NCBI GenBank assembly: GCA_026001225.1
Contig: BNZQ01000009.1
Coordinates: 1-52,895, forward strand
Direction of reading: 5' to 3'
DNA: 52,895 bases
DNA from: Clostridia bacterium
Lineage (GTDB): Bacteria; Bacillota; Clostridia; Christensenellales; DUVY01
Below the pieces are notes generated by a model. It saw only the letters and a program-made list of their open reading frames with translations, was not told the origin of the DNA and did no database searches. Of the stretch, positions 24,128 through 31,700 are shown piece after piece (position 1 is the stretch's first letter; each line of letters starts with the position of its first letter). Both the position numbers and the translations under genes were made by a program.

Positions 24128-24889
24128 ATGAAAAAGATTTGTCTTTGTTTTTTCATTTCAATAACGCTTCTGTCGGCCGTTTTTCCGTTCGTAAGCGGCC
24201 CGCCGCAGCACGCGTTCGCCGCCGCCGACGCTTATGCGCGCGTCAAAACCGCCGACACGCTGCTTTACCGCAATCTGACGGGCGAAACCGCGGAGGACGT
24301 GTATTTTCTCCTGCCCGAAGGCTACTATGTCCGGTTGCTCGGCGAAAACACGGTCAACGGCAAGCGGGCCGTCGAATACGACGACCTGTTGGGGTATGTT
24401 AAGGTCACGGACATCGAAGCCGTGATTTACAACCCGAAATATAAGTTCGGTTCGGGAAGCTTAAAGATCGACCTGCCCGACGGCGGCAGCGCGGTTTTGC
24501 GCTCGCTGCCCGATAAGCACTCGCAAGAAGCGCTTGCGGGCGGCATCGCCGACGGTACGGAAAATATTAAGTTCTACAACCTGTGCGACGCGGGCGGAAC
24601 GTGGTATTATATCGTTTACAACGGCGCGCGCGGTTATCTTGCGACGACCTCGGTCGTCGTGACGGGAGCCTTGCCCCCGCCCTCCGACGAAGCGGTAGCC
24701 GAACCGCCCGTAACAGAGCCACCCGACGTTCCCGGCCCAACGCCGCCCGCCTTGGACGACGGGCGGATATGGTTGCTTGTCGCGGCGATCGGCATACCCG
24801 CACTGATCATCATTCTGCTGATCTTCCGCCCCGGACGACGCGCGTCGAAGTCTCCGCGCCGCGTGCCGCGTTACTATGACGGAGATTAA
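24128..24889 (+). CDS. Exported SH3-like, C-terminally membrane-anchored protein
   Basis: 253 residues: signal peptide (about 1-31, ending near AFAAA), then two SH3b-like beta units. The first contains GYYVRLLGENTVNGKRAVEYDDLLGYVKV and the second contains WYYIVYNGARGYLATTSVVV. A Pro-rich spacer (residues about 183-205), one membrane helix (WLLVAAIGIPALIIILLIF) and a basic tail follow. SH3b domains usually bind cell wall. No catalytic domain is present, so it is not an endolysin. It reads against the phage-derived run and may be a host gene or a cargo gene acting at the envelope. No clear ribosome site precedes the ATG. Confidence 0.72.
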   Translation: MKKICLCFFISITLLSAVFPFVSGPPQHAFAAADAYARVKTADTLLYRNLTGETAEDVYFLLPEGYYVRLLGENTVNGKRAVEYDDLLGYVKVTDIEAVIYNPKYKFGSGSLKIDLPDGGSAVLRSLPDKHSQEALAGGIADGTENIKFYNLCDAGGTWYYIVYNGARGYLATTSVVVTGALPPPSDEAVAEPPVTEPPDVPGPTPPALDDGRIWLLVAAIGIPALIIILLIFRPGRRASKSPRRVPRYYDGD

Positions 24890-24897
24890 AATACGTC

Positions 24898-24970
24898 CTT
24901 ACCCGTCGACAATGCCGTTTTTACTGATATTCGACCGAAATTTTCAATTTTCAGTTCTCACTTCTCAACT
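24898..24970. repeat. Dispersed repeat with gacaa-gccgtttttac core
   Basis: cttacccgtcgacaatgccg...attcgaccgaaattttcaattttcag matches 46573-46645 with few changes. It runs into the 3' end of the sigma-like gene and supplies part of its stop region. Confidence 0.65.
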
Positions 24971-25459
24971 TGCATACGCCTGCTCCGCGCCCACGGCGCC
25001 GCACGGCATATACCGTTCGCGGCGGGCAACCGACAGGCTGTCCACGATCCAATCCTCGTCGCCGTAGTAATGCTCGAACCATTGCGGCGAAAGCCCGCGC
25101 TCGTACAGAAAACCGGCGCACTCCCTGATCGCTTCATCGTGCACCTTAAAATAATACCGCAGATTCAATCCGGTATCGAGGGCGACGGCGGCGCAGGTCT
25201 TTTCAAATATGTACCGGCCGACCAACACCTCGCGGCGGCGCGGCGCGAGCGAGGACAGCATATCGGTCACGACGGTGCGCAGCGCGACGACGCGCCGTTT
25301 GCGCTCCATTAAATCGATCACGCTGTCGATCGAATTTTGCGTATCGGTATGATTAAACACTAAAAATTCGATTTGTTTGTCCAAAATGCCGACGTTTTTG
25401 GTCAAACTCATGGTCGAGTTTAAAACCAAACGCACCCAATGCTCCATTTCGTAATCCAT
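24965..25459 (-). CDS. Sigma-like/ArpU-type phage late regulator
   Basis: 164 residues from the ATG 7 nt after GGAG; a TTG two codons earlier is rejected. A helical N-terminus is followed by a region-4-like helix-turn-helix (about residues 69-118: DMLSSLAPRRREVLVGRYI, then a second helix pair). This resembles small phage activators of late genes (ArpU/RinA/sigma-like). Its location just upstream of the late run supports control of that run. It has its own strong promoter with an operator-like dyad at the start of transcription. The C-terminal tail is partly repeat-encoded. Function is inferred. Confidence 0.65.
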   Translation of the reverse strand: MDYEMEHWVRLVLNSTMSLTKNVGILDKQIEFLVFNHTDTQNSIDSVIDLMERKRRVVALRTVVTDMLSSLAPRRREVLVGRYIFEKTCAAVALDTGLNLRYYFKVHDEAIRECAGFLYERGLSPQWFEHYYGDEDWIVDSLSVARRERYMPCGAVGAEQAYAS

Positions 25460-25498
25460 GATCAAACTCCGTTGTGTATTTTATAAAATCGTTCCGCG

Positions 25499-25520
25499 CA
25501 TGAATGCTCGTTCATTCATG
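25499..25520. promoter_or_regulatory. Operator-like dyad at the regulator promoter
   Basis: catgaatg-N6-cattcatg, a perfect 8-bp inverted repeat covering about +1 to +22 of the promoter at 25528-25556. It resembles TetR-family operators (tgaatg...cattca). Confidence 0.6.
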
Positions 25521-25527
25521 TGTGCAC

Positions 25528-25556
25528 ATTATACAATATGATTTTTGAAATGTCAA
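25528..25556 (-). promoter_or_regulatory. Consensus sigma-A promoter of the sigma-like regulator
   Basis: TTGACA (25556-25551), 17-bp spacer, TATAAT (25533-25528) on the minus strand; exact consensus in both boxes. Confidence 0.85.
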
Positions 25557-25774
25557 TACTTTTATGACCAAACGTTTAAAATTTTTTTCGACAAAATTCG
25601 ACGCGGCGAACTCCTCGCCGCTCCGTCCCCCTGCCGAAACCGGGGCGACAGCGTAACCTGATTAAAAGCGATAAAGGAAGTCATCAGCACGATAAAAGGA
25701 AGTCACTATCAAAAGCGCGATAAAGAAAGTCATTGCGAGCCGAGGTTGTACCGAGGCGTAGCAATCTCATCATT
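25557..25774. other. Intergenic, repeat-bearing, right flank of the phage-derived run
   Basis: No gene seen. It contains gcgataaagaaagtcattgcgag-type dispersed repeats (three partial aaaggaagtca copies) but no recombinase, tRNA or visible direct-repeat attachment site. Confidence 0.5.
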
Positions 25775-25801
25775 GAAAAAAATTCCCCTCCGCCGGAGGG
25801 G
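25775..25801 (-). terminator. Rho-independent terminator of the lipoprotein gene
   Basis: On the minus strand cccctcc-N3-ggagggg is followed by aattttttt. A second hairpin (gcccgc-n-gcgggc, 25803-25817) lies just before it. Confidence 0.75.
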
Positions 25802-25848
25802 TGCCCGCGAAGCGGGCGGGGTGGTCTTTCTCAAAAATTCAACGGTTC

Positions 25849-26709
25849 TTACGCGTCCGTAAACGTCGCCGGCAATTCGATTTCCGGCGTATTGCCGAAA
25901 GAGAGTATGTAACTCTGAAATACTTCAACCGTTGTACTACCCTCGGGACCGTTGGAAATCATCTTATAGAATCCGCGAATAACGATCGCTTTCCCTTCGC
26001 GGATTTCGATCTCGTAACGCAAGGAATCGGGTTTGTCGCCGGAAAAAATATCGCCGACGTTTTCCTCCGACAGCAAGTAATACCCGTCTTTATATTCAAA
26101 GGCGTCAAAATGCCCTTTAAACAAAGAGCACATATTTTGAAGCACAAAATATAAACTGAATCCCACACCATTATACGTATTCTCCACCACGTTTTTATTC
26201 GGTTGAGCCGCGTTCGGCGTTCTTGTATAAGTATCGCCGTTGAGCCGATAATAATAGAACGTTTCGTTTTCGACGGAATAGTAGTCTATGTCCGTTTCCG
26301 CTATGTACATCATCTTATTCGCGCGCACATCATACCTGATCTCTCGGACGATATCGTCCGCATCGTCCGCCGATGTTTCCAAGACAAAGCAAAAATTAGG
26401 ATCGCTTTTGATAAACTCCGCCCATGCGTCGTCCCATACCTTGTCCCACGCCTCGGCCGTCGTGATCATCGGCTCCTGTCGGTTTGTATTTTCATTCTCG
26501 CCGTTGTCGCCTCCGTTATTGTTCCCGTTGGCGTCGCCGTTGTCGCCGTTCGTAGAACCGTCATCTCCCCCGCCGCCGTCGTTCGCGCCTTGCTGTTGTT
26601 GCTCTTGATTTCCGCCCGTATCCGTTCCGTCCGTCCCGCAGGCGGCGAACGAGAACGCGCAGAACAGCGCAAGCAGGCAAACGGCAAGAATCGTCGTAAA
26701 TTTTTTCAT
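25849..26709 (-). CDS. Lipoprotein with Gly/Asn/Asp-rich linker, unknown function
   Basis: 286 residues. A signal peptide ends in the lipobox FAAC (Cys near residue 24), so it is lipid-anchored outside the cell. An extremely polar linker (residues about 25-78: Gln, Gly, Asn, Asp) separates the anchor from a globular domain. That domain has repeated strand-like units (YDVRANKMMYIAETDIDYYS, ENETFYYYRLNG) similar in style to LolA/DUF lipoprotein folds, but no family is claimed. It is monocistronic with its own promoter, a hairpin-rich 5' leader and a terminator. Not obviously part of the phage-derived run. Confidence 0.78.
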   Translation of the reverse strand: MKKFTTILAVCLLALFCAFSFAACGTDGTDTGGNQEQQQQGANDGGGGDDGSTNGDNGDANGNNNGGDNGENENTNRQEPMITTAEAWDKVWDDAWAEFIKSDPNFCFVLETSADDADDIVREIRYDVRANKMMYIAETDIDYYSVENETFYYYRLNGDTYTRTPNAAQPNKNVVENTYNGVGFSLYFVLQNMCSLFKGHFDAFEYKDGYYLLSEENVGDIFSGDKPDSLRYEIEIREGKAIVIRGFYKMISNGPEGSTTVEVFQSYILSFGNTPEIELPATFTDA

Positions 26710-26735
26710 GATATTCCTCTCTCTGAATTGCTTGT

Positions 26736-26788
26736 TTTCTTCGGAGCAGGATGCTCCGAAGAAACGGAAAAGCGCGCGCTTTTCCGTT
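26736..26788 (-). promoter_or_regulatory. Two stacked hairpins in the lipoprotein 5' leader
   Basis: A perfect 26-bp palindrome (26763-26788, centre agcgcgcgct) and a 13-bp stem with 3-nt loop (26736-26748 and 26752-26764, tcggagca/tgctccga). They abut, sharing two or so bases, and lie between the promoter and the ribosome site. Confidence 0.6.
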
Positions 26789-26806
26789 CATTTATTTTAT
26801 ATACCG

Positions 26807-26836
26807 ATTATACCATATATAACACCCGCATGTAAA
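26807..26836 (-). promoter_or_regulatory. Promoter of the lipoprotein gene
   Basis: TTTACA (26836-26831), 18-bp spacer, TATAAT (26812-26807) on the minus strand. Confidence 0.65.
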
Positions 26837-26974
26837 GCGTTTTAATCACTCCGACGGAGCGACGGCACACCATATAAGCGGTTGAGCTTCCACGGGCCGC
26901 TTCGCGTCCCTCTGAATGACGAATTTAGCGCGTCTTGTTCCCCATCCTTTAAACTGATCACTGACCACTAACCG

Positions 26975-27907
26975 CTAACCACTGTTGATACCGTGCAACA
27001 GCACGGGCAGTCCCGACACCTCGAACTGCGAAGAATTGATTTTATACTTATTGACGCCGTCCTTATCCAATTTCAGCGGATTGGTGAAATACAGCTCGAT
27101 CCAACCGGAAACCGCGACGCCGAGCAGGCTTTGCATCGTCAAATTGACCTTGATCTTCAAGAAAGGATTGACCGCCCGCGGTTTATAGAACTCGCTCGAT
27201 TTTTTCATGATGAGATTGACGACGATCTCGGAGCGTTTATCGTCCTCGTTGAACAAAATCAACGCGGCGGTCGGCCCGCCGCAAGACACGAACCGATGAT
27301 CCTTTTCATCCTTGACAAACTTAAAGCGGGCAAGCTTGATTTTTCCGATCGTTCTGCCCTCCACGATAGCGATAGGTATTTTGACCGTCACGCAACGGTA
27401 GTCCTCGAAGTGCTCGAGGATATCGTCGGTTTTTACGTCGTCCTCGCGCATATAAAAGGTAAAATCCTTTGTGCTTTTCAATTTATTGACATATCGGTCG
27501 GATTCCTCGTACATCAGCATATAGTCCACGAAATCGACGATCGTATAATTCGAAGCGATGAATTGCAGCGTGCGGAAAGCCTCGGCGCGCGCGTTGACAT
27601 CGTCGTTATTTTTCTTGATTTCAATATTCATGTCGCGGACGACCGCGTTGTGGTTAAAGATCGAGATACTGAAAAAGGAGGTCGCCACGAAAGAAGCGAA
27701 CGAGATGACGATATTGACCAAAGGGAAGGTCGCGCTTTTCGCAAAATCCGCCGACGCCTGCGAAACGATAAAAGCCGCGGCGACCAACGCCAACACGATT
27801 CCCCATACGATGATGAGGATGCGGATATTGACGATATGTCTTTTGCGTTTGCTCCGCCGCTCGGCGGATTCCGCCGCTTCGGCGTCCTCGCTTTTTTTAA
27901 GTTTCAT
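26975..27907 (-). CDS. Two-TM membrane protein of unknown function
   Basis: 310 residues from the ATG at 27907; a TTG at 27934 overlapping the HIT stop is an alternative. A charged N-terminal tail (KKSEDAEAAESAERRSKRKR) precedes two membrane helices (about 35-55 and 65-85). A ~220-residue soluble domain with alternating strands follows (YRCVTVKIPIAIVEGRTIGKIK, DHRFVSCGGPTAALILFNED). The final residues (NSG) come from a ccactgac-type dispersed repeat. It is the last gene of the long heat-shock/modification run. No domain was recognised. Confidence 0.7.
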   Translation of the reverse strand: MKLKKSEDAEAAESAERRSKRKRHIVNIRILIIVWGIVLALVAAAFIVSQASADFAKSATFPLVNIVISFASFVATSFFSISIFNHNAVVRDMNIEIKKNNDDVNARAEAFRTLQFIASNYTIVDFVDYMLMYEESDRYVNKLKSTKDFTFYMREDDVKTDDILEHFEDYRCVTVKIPIAIVEGRTIGKIKLARFKFVKDEKDHRFVSCGGPTAALILFNEDDKRSEIVVNLIMKKSSEFYKPRAVNPFLKIKVNLTMQSLLGVAVSGWIELYFTNPLKLDKDGVNKYKINSSQFEVSGLPVLLHGINSG

Positions 27908-27930
27908 TTTACTTCGCGCCGCGCCTCTTA

Positions 27931-28272
27931 TCAAACGTTAAAATTCATTTTTTGGCCGCCTAAAAGATGAATATGCAGGTGCATGACGCTCTGCCCCGCG
28001 TCCGCGCCCTGATTGACGACCAAGCGATATCCGTTCCCGAAACCGAGTTTCAGGGCGATTTCGGGTATTTTTTTAAAGATTATGCCCAATCTGCCGGCCG
28101 AAAAAGCGTTCATTTCAGCAAGCGTCGCATAGTGGTCTTTGGGTATGACTAAATAATGCAATTCGGCGATCGGATGAATGTCGGGAATGACGATCATCGC
28201 GTCGTCCTCATAAACCTTGTTCGCGGGAATTTCCCCTTTAATAACGGAGCAAAAAATACAATTGTCGCTCAT
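27931..28272 (-). CDS. hinT: HIT-family nucleotide hydrolase (HinT-like)
   Basis: 113 residues with N-terminal CIFCSVIKGEIPANKVYED and the histidine triad HLHIHLLGG near residues 98-106. HIT proteins of this branch cleave nucleoside phosphoramidates and adenylated intermediates. A zinc-binding Cys pair (CxxC) is present. The length is that of the core family. It follows mtaB by 14 bp and shares a strand with the whole run, so it is probably cotranscribed. The start follows AGAGAGGTACTTCAA. Confidence 0.92.
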   Translation of the reverse strand: MSDNCIFCSVIKGEIPANKVYEDDAMIVIPDIHPIAELHYLVIPKDHYATLAEMNAFSAGRLGIIFKKIPEIALKLGFGNGYRLVVNQGADAGQSVMHLHIHLLGGQKMNFNV

Positions 28273-28286
28273 TTGAAGTACCTCTC

Positions 28287-29771
28287 TTATTCTTGTTTTT
28301 CATTTTTCGCTTGCTCTTTGTGCATTCGTTGAGATTCCAACCCGTCCCGATACAATCCAACCGCCCGCATACGGTACGATTCCCGTACTGTCAGCGGCTC
28401 GCGGCAATAGCATTTAACATAATTCTCCGAATAACCCGACGACACGCCGCCCGCCGTTTGTTCAATCAGAACTATGATATCACTCCCCGCGCCGCTTGTC
28501 AAATCTTTCAGAAAGGTTGTCCGCATTTGATCTCGGATTTCGGATAAAATCCGCACGCGCTCCGCCGCCCGCGTTTTAGGCACGCGCGCCTCTTTGAGCC
28601 TTGCCGCCGCCGTTCCGGCGCGTTCCGAGTACGGAAAAATATGGATCGCGGAAAAACCGGCCGCCCGCGCCGTCTCGCAGGTCGCCCGAAAATCCTCCTC
28701 CGTTTCGCCGGGAAAGCCGCAAATGATATCGGTCGTCAAACCTGCGTACGGAAAATGCGAACGGATCAAGCGCGCCTTTTCCAAGTATTCGGCCGCCGTA
28801 TACCGCCGGTTCATCAGTTTTAAGATCCGGTCGCTTCCGCTCTGCAAGGACAAATGAAAATGCGGGCAGAAGGCTTTCAGCCCTTTGAGCGCGTCCAAAA
28901 AAGCGGGCGTAATCACACGCGGCTCCAACGAGCCCAAGCGGATCCTTGCGTCGATATCTTTCAGCGCGAGAATCAAACCGGTCAGATCCGTGTTTGGGGA
29001 TTTATCCTTCTCCGCGCCTTGCGCACCGTGCGTTGCGCATCGATAATCGGACAGGTTGATTCCGATCAGCACAAGTTCTTTAAATCTCCGCGCTAAAGCT
29101 TTCGCTTCCTCCGCGATTTCGGCGATCGGGCGGCTGCGGCTGCGCCCTTTGACGTGCGGAATCAGGCAGTAACTGCAAAAACTGTCGCAACCGTCCTGGG
29201 CCTTGATATAGGCCCTCGTTTTGTCCTCGCCGTACGCGTCCTTATCCAATTCACCATTCACAATGGACAATTCACAATTATCGGTTTTATCCTTATTCGG
29301 TTGAACCGCTTCGCTTCGTTCCAAATGATACCCGATACCTGTTCCCCGTTCCCTGGTCCCTGTTCCCTTTACTTGGCCCTTGCTATCGTTCTTTACCTGA
29401 CCACTGACCACTGACCACTGACCACTATCCCCTATCGCCGCGATCCTATCCGCCAACGCTTCTTTATCCTTTACGTCGCCGAAAACCACCGCGACGCCGG
29501 TTTTATCCCGAAACGCCGCCGCATCGTTTTCCGAAGCGCAACCGCAAACGACGATCCCCGCATCCGGCGCGGCGGCCGAAATCCGGCCGACGGCTTGCCG
29601 GGACTTGCGTTCGGCCTCGGCGGTCACGGCGCAGGTATTCAAGATATACAAATCGCCGGGCGGCTCCAATCCGTAGCAAACGGAAAAGCCCCGCCGCTCC
29701 AACGCCCTGCCCAACGCTCCGCTTTCGTATTGATTGACCTTACAGCCCAATGTGAAAATATTGATTTGCAT
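28287..29771 (-). CDS. mtaB: tRNA (N6-threonylcarbamoyladenosine(37)-C2)-methylthiotransferase
   Basis: 494 residues. The N-terminal MTTase domain has cluster Cys residues C10 (TLGC), C47 (LNTC) and C78 (CGC). The radical SAM domain has C195-x3-C199-x2-C202 (GCDSFCSYC), and a TRAM-like C-terminus follows. The enzyme converts t6A37 to ms2t6A37 in ANN-decoding tRNAs. Usual length is about 430. The surplus is a segment of about 62 residues (114-176) between the two domains, made of translated dispersed repeats (SGQWSVVSGQ, GTGTRERGTG, LERSEAVQPNK, NCELSIVNGEL). All catalytic residues are intact, so the protein is probably active. Confidence 0.9.
   Translation of the reverse strand: MQINIFTLGCKVNQYESGALGRALERRGFSVCYGLEPPGDLYILNTCAVTAEAERKSRQAVGRISAAAPDAGIVVCGCASENDAAAFRDKTGVAVVFGDVKDKEALADRIAAIGDSGQWSVVSGQVKNDSKGQVKGTGTRERGTGIGYHLERSEAVQPNKDKTDNCELSIVNGELDKDAYGEDKTRAYIKAQDGCDSFCSYCLIPHVKGRSRSRPIAEIAEEAKALARRFKELVLIGINLSDYRCATHGAQGAEKDKSPNTDLTGLILALKDIDARIRLGSLEPRVITPAFLDALKGLKAFCPHFHLSLQSGSDRILKLMNRRYTAAEYLEKARLIRSHFPYAGLTTDIICGFPGETEEDFRATCETARAAGFSAIHIFPYSERAGTAAARLKEARVPKTRAAERVRILSEIRDQMRTTFLKDLTSGAGSDIIVLIEQTAGGVSSGYSENYVKCYCREPLTVRESYRMRAVGLYRDGLESQRMHKEQAKNEKQE
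29244..29429. repeat. Composite of dispersed repeats inserted in mtaB
   Basis: From left: caattcaccattcacaat type, cgcttcgcttcgttcc type, tgttccc(t/c)g type and four tandem gaccact units. About 186 bp, a multiple of three, between the two domains of mtaB. Confidence 0.8.
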
Positions 29772-29793
29772 AATCCGTTTGAGTGCTCGGCGA

Positions 29794-30567
29794 TCAGTGC
29801 TCCGCTAACCGCTCCAACGCGTTCATGACGATACCCGTCGCGACGACGGCCGCGGTTTCGGCCCGCAAAATTCTTTTACCCAACGAGCAAGCCGCCGCGC
29901 CCACCGCCTTTAATTCCTCCGCCTCGGCGTCCGAAAAGCCTCCCTCGCCGCCGATTACGACCGCGACGGATCGGGATACGTCGGGGGGACACGGTACCAT
30001 GCAATCCGCGTTCCCTGATTTGACCGTTTCTATCGCGTCTATAATCGACCGTTCCCGCTCGTTCTCATAGGGGAAAATAACGCATGAATAGGCTTTCAAC
30101 GCCGCGACCGCCTCTTTAAAGCCCAAAACATGGTCGATTTCGGGCGTCCTCGCGCGGCCGCATTGTTTGGCCGCTTCGATACACGCGGCTTGCAAACGAC
30201 CCGTGCGCGCGGTTTCGGGCTTCACGGTTGTGAACGCCGAGACAAACGGAACGATTCTTTTTACGCCGAGCTCGGTCGCCTTTTGCGCGATAAATTCCAA
30301 CTTGTCTCCCTTGACGAGAGCTTGAAACAACGCGCAATTCAACGGGGATTCAGCGCGGTTTTCCTCCGTTTTCAGAATCGCGGCGGTCAGATGTTTTTTG
30401 TCAATCTTTGCGATCCGCGCCGCGCGGTCCAAGCCGTCGTTCAGACACAGCGCGATTTCGTCGCCTTCTTTCAGGCGCAATACGTTGACGATATGATTGT
30501 ACTCGCCGCCCTCGATCCGCGCCGCGTTGCCGGTCACGGCGGATGCGTCAATAAAAAATCTTCTCAC
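29794..30567 (-). CDS. rsmE: 16S rRNA (uracil(1498)-N3)-methyltransferase
   Basis: 257 residues of the SPOUT superfamily. The PUA-like N-terminus and the C-terminal trefoil-knot motifs IGGEGGFS and LGKRILRAETA (SAM binding) are clear. RsmE methylates U1498 in the decoding centre. The start is GTG. Its C-terminus (ALERLAEH) runs into a gcggttagcggagcactg repeat before mtaB. Conserved order prmA-rsmE-mtaB supports the call. Confidence 0.92.
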   Translation of the reverse strand: MRRFFIDASAVTGNAARIEGGEYNHIVNVLRLKEGDEIALCLNDGLDRAARIAKIDKKHLTAAILKTEENRAESPLNCALFQALVKGDKLEFIAQKATELGVKRIVPFVSAFTTVKPETARTGRLQAACIEAAKQCGRARTPEIDHVLGFKEAVAALKAYSCVIFPYENERERSIIDAIETVKSGNADCMVPCPPDVSRSVAVVIGGEGGFSDAEAEELKAVGAAACSLGKRILRAETAAVVATGIVMNALERLAEH

Positions 30568-30632
30568 TCGTTTATGACTCTATCCTTGTTTTTCTTGTTG
30601 TTCTTATCCTTGCTTTTCCGTTTTGGACGGCC

Positions 30633-31625
30633 TTAACCGCGCGAAAGAAGCGCGGCGTTCCATTCGCCCTTTACGATGTGTTTTTTGAAATGAAAGCCTA
30701 AATCGGAATAGGTTGTAAACACCTCGTCCGCCCTCGAATGGATAATGCCGCTCAAAATCAAATGCCCGCCCGCGTTTAAATGCGCGGCGATCCTTTCCGC
30801 GTTGGCGATCAAAATATCGGAGGAAATGTTGGCGGCGATAACGTCGGCCTTGATATCCGCGTGCTCGAACAGATCTCCCTCGATCACCTCCGCGCGGCTG
30901 TCAAAATCGGGGTAATACTGTAAATTCAATTTCAAATTGTTGCCGGCGGCGGAAACCGCGACGGGATCCAAATCGATCATCGTCACGTTCCCGCACCCAA
31001 AGAGCGCGGCGGTTAGACCCAAAATGCCGCTGCCGCAGCCCAAATCGATAAACGTTTTGCCCGTCATGCGCCCCGCCCGCCGAAGCAAAAGCATCAGACG
31101 GATACATGAACGCGTGGTTTCGTGCTCGCCCGTGCCGAACGCCGCGCCGGGGTCGAGCACGATAAATTTTCCCTTGTCATAGCGGCCGATATCCTCCCAA
31201 CACGGCACGACCGCGATACCGCCGATTTTCTGCGGCTTATAGTATTTCTTCCACACGTCCGCCCAATCCGCATCGTCGATCAATTCCCACGACGCGGTCA
31301 AAGGCCCCGGATCGAAGCCATCGACACGCGCCGCGTTTTCTTTGAAAACCCCCGCGAGCGCGTCAAAGGCGCGGACGGTCTCCGCGCCTTCCTCCCGTCT
31401 TCCGCTCCACGGCCCGAAAAAGCCGCACACCTTCACCGGCGACCCCAAAGCCGCAGTCAATTTCTCGTCCGCATAGTCGTATTTGGCGGGCCCTTTCGCA
31501 ACGTCCTTCAAGTCCTCGGGATCGTAAATACTGACGCCGGCAAAATTCGCCATGCCCGCCATCAAATCCGCGACCGGCTCGCTGCCCTGCCGCGTCGTTA
31601 TCGCTTGCAGTTGAATGTATTTCAA
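30633..31625 (-). CDS. prmA: Ribosomal protein L11 methyltransferase
   Basis: 330 residues. The N-terminal substrate-recognition domain is followed by a class I methyltransferase. FGTGEHETTR (the PrmA hallmark) and the SAM loop DLGCGSGILG are both present, as is the NIxxxx(V/I)L-type motif IAANISSDIL. It trimethylates ribosomal protein L11. The start is TTG with no ribosome site. A perfect 17-bp hairpin (31635-31670) ends 10 nt upstream, so translation may be coupled or hairpin-dependent. It follows dnaJ, the usual order in Firmicutes. Confidence 0.92.
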   Translation of the reverse strand: MKYIQLQAITTRQGSEPVADLMAGMANFAGVSIYDPEDLKDVAKGPAKYDYADEKLTAALGSPVKVCGFFGPWSGRREEGAETVRAFDALAGVFKENAARVDGFDPGPLTASWELIDDADWADVWKKYYKPQKIGGIAVVPCWEDIGRYDKGKFIVLDPGAAFGTGEHETTRSCIRLMLLLRRAGRMTGKTFIDLGCGSGILGLTAALFGCGNVTMIDLDPVAVSAAGNNLKLNLQYYPDFDSRAEVIEGDLFEHADIKADVIAANISSDILIANAERIAAHLNAGGHLILSGIIHSRADEVFTTYSDLGFHFKKHIVKGEWNAALLSRG

Positions 31626-31634
31626 GATATATTT

Positions 31635-31688
31635 TGCGGGGAAAACTTTTTGTAAAAAGTTTTCCCCGCACCCTTTTCAAAAACTTTT
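31635..31688. repeat. Palindromic intercistronic element, copy 4 (short form)
   Basis: tgcggggaaaacttttt (31635-31651) and its exact complement (31654-31670) with a 2-nt loop, then acccttttcaaaaacttttcg. It lies between dnaJ and prmA. Confidence 0.82.
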
Positions 31689-31700
31689 CGTATTCTTATT

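Noticed and set aside
12400..25800. Attachment sites of a prophage
   Set aside because: No convincing direct repeat, tRNA end or integrase was found at either edge; only general chromosomal repeats are present.
31635..31688. Palindromic elements as rho-independent terminators
   Set aside because: The stems are not followed by a T-run in the direction of transcription and they sit inside operons before co-transcribed genes.
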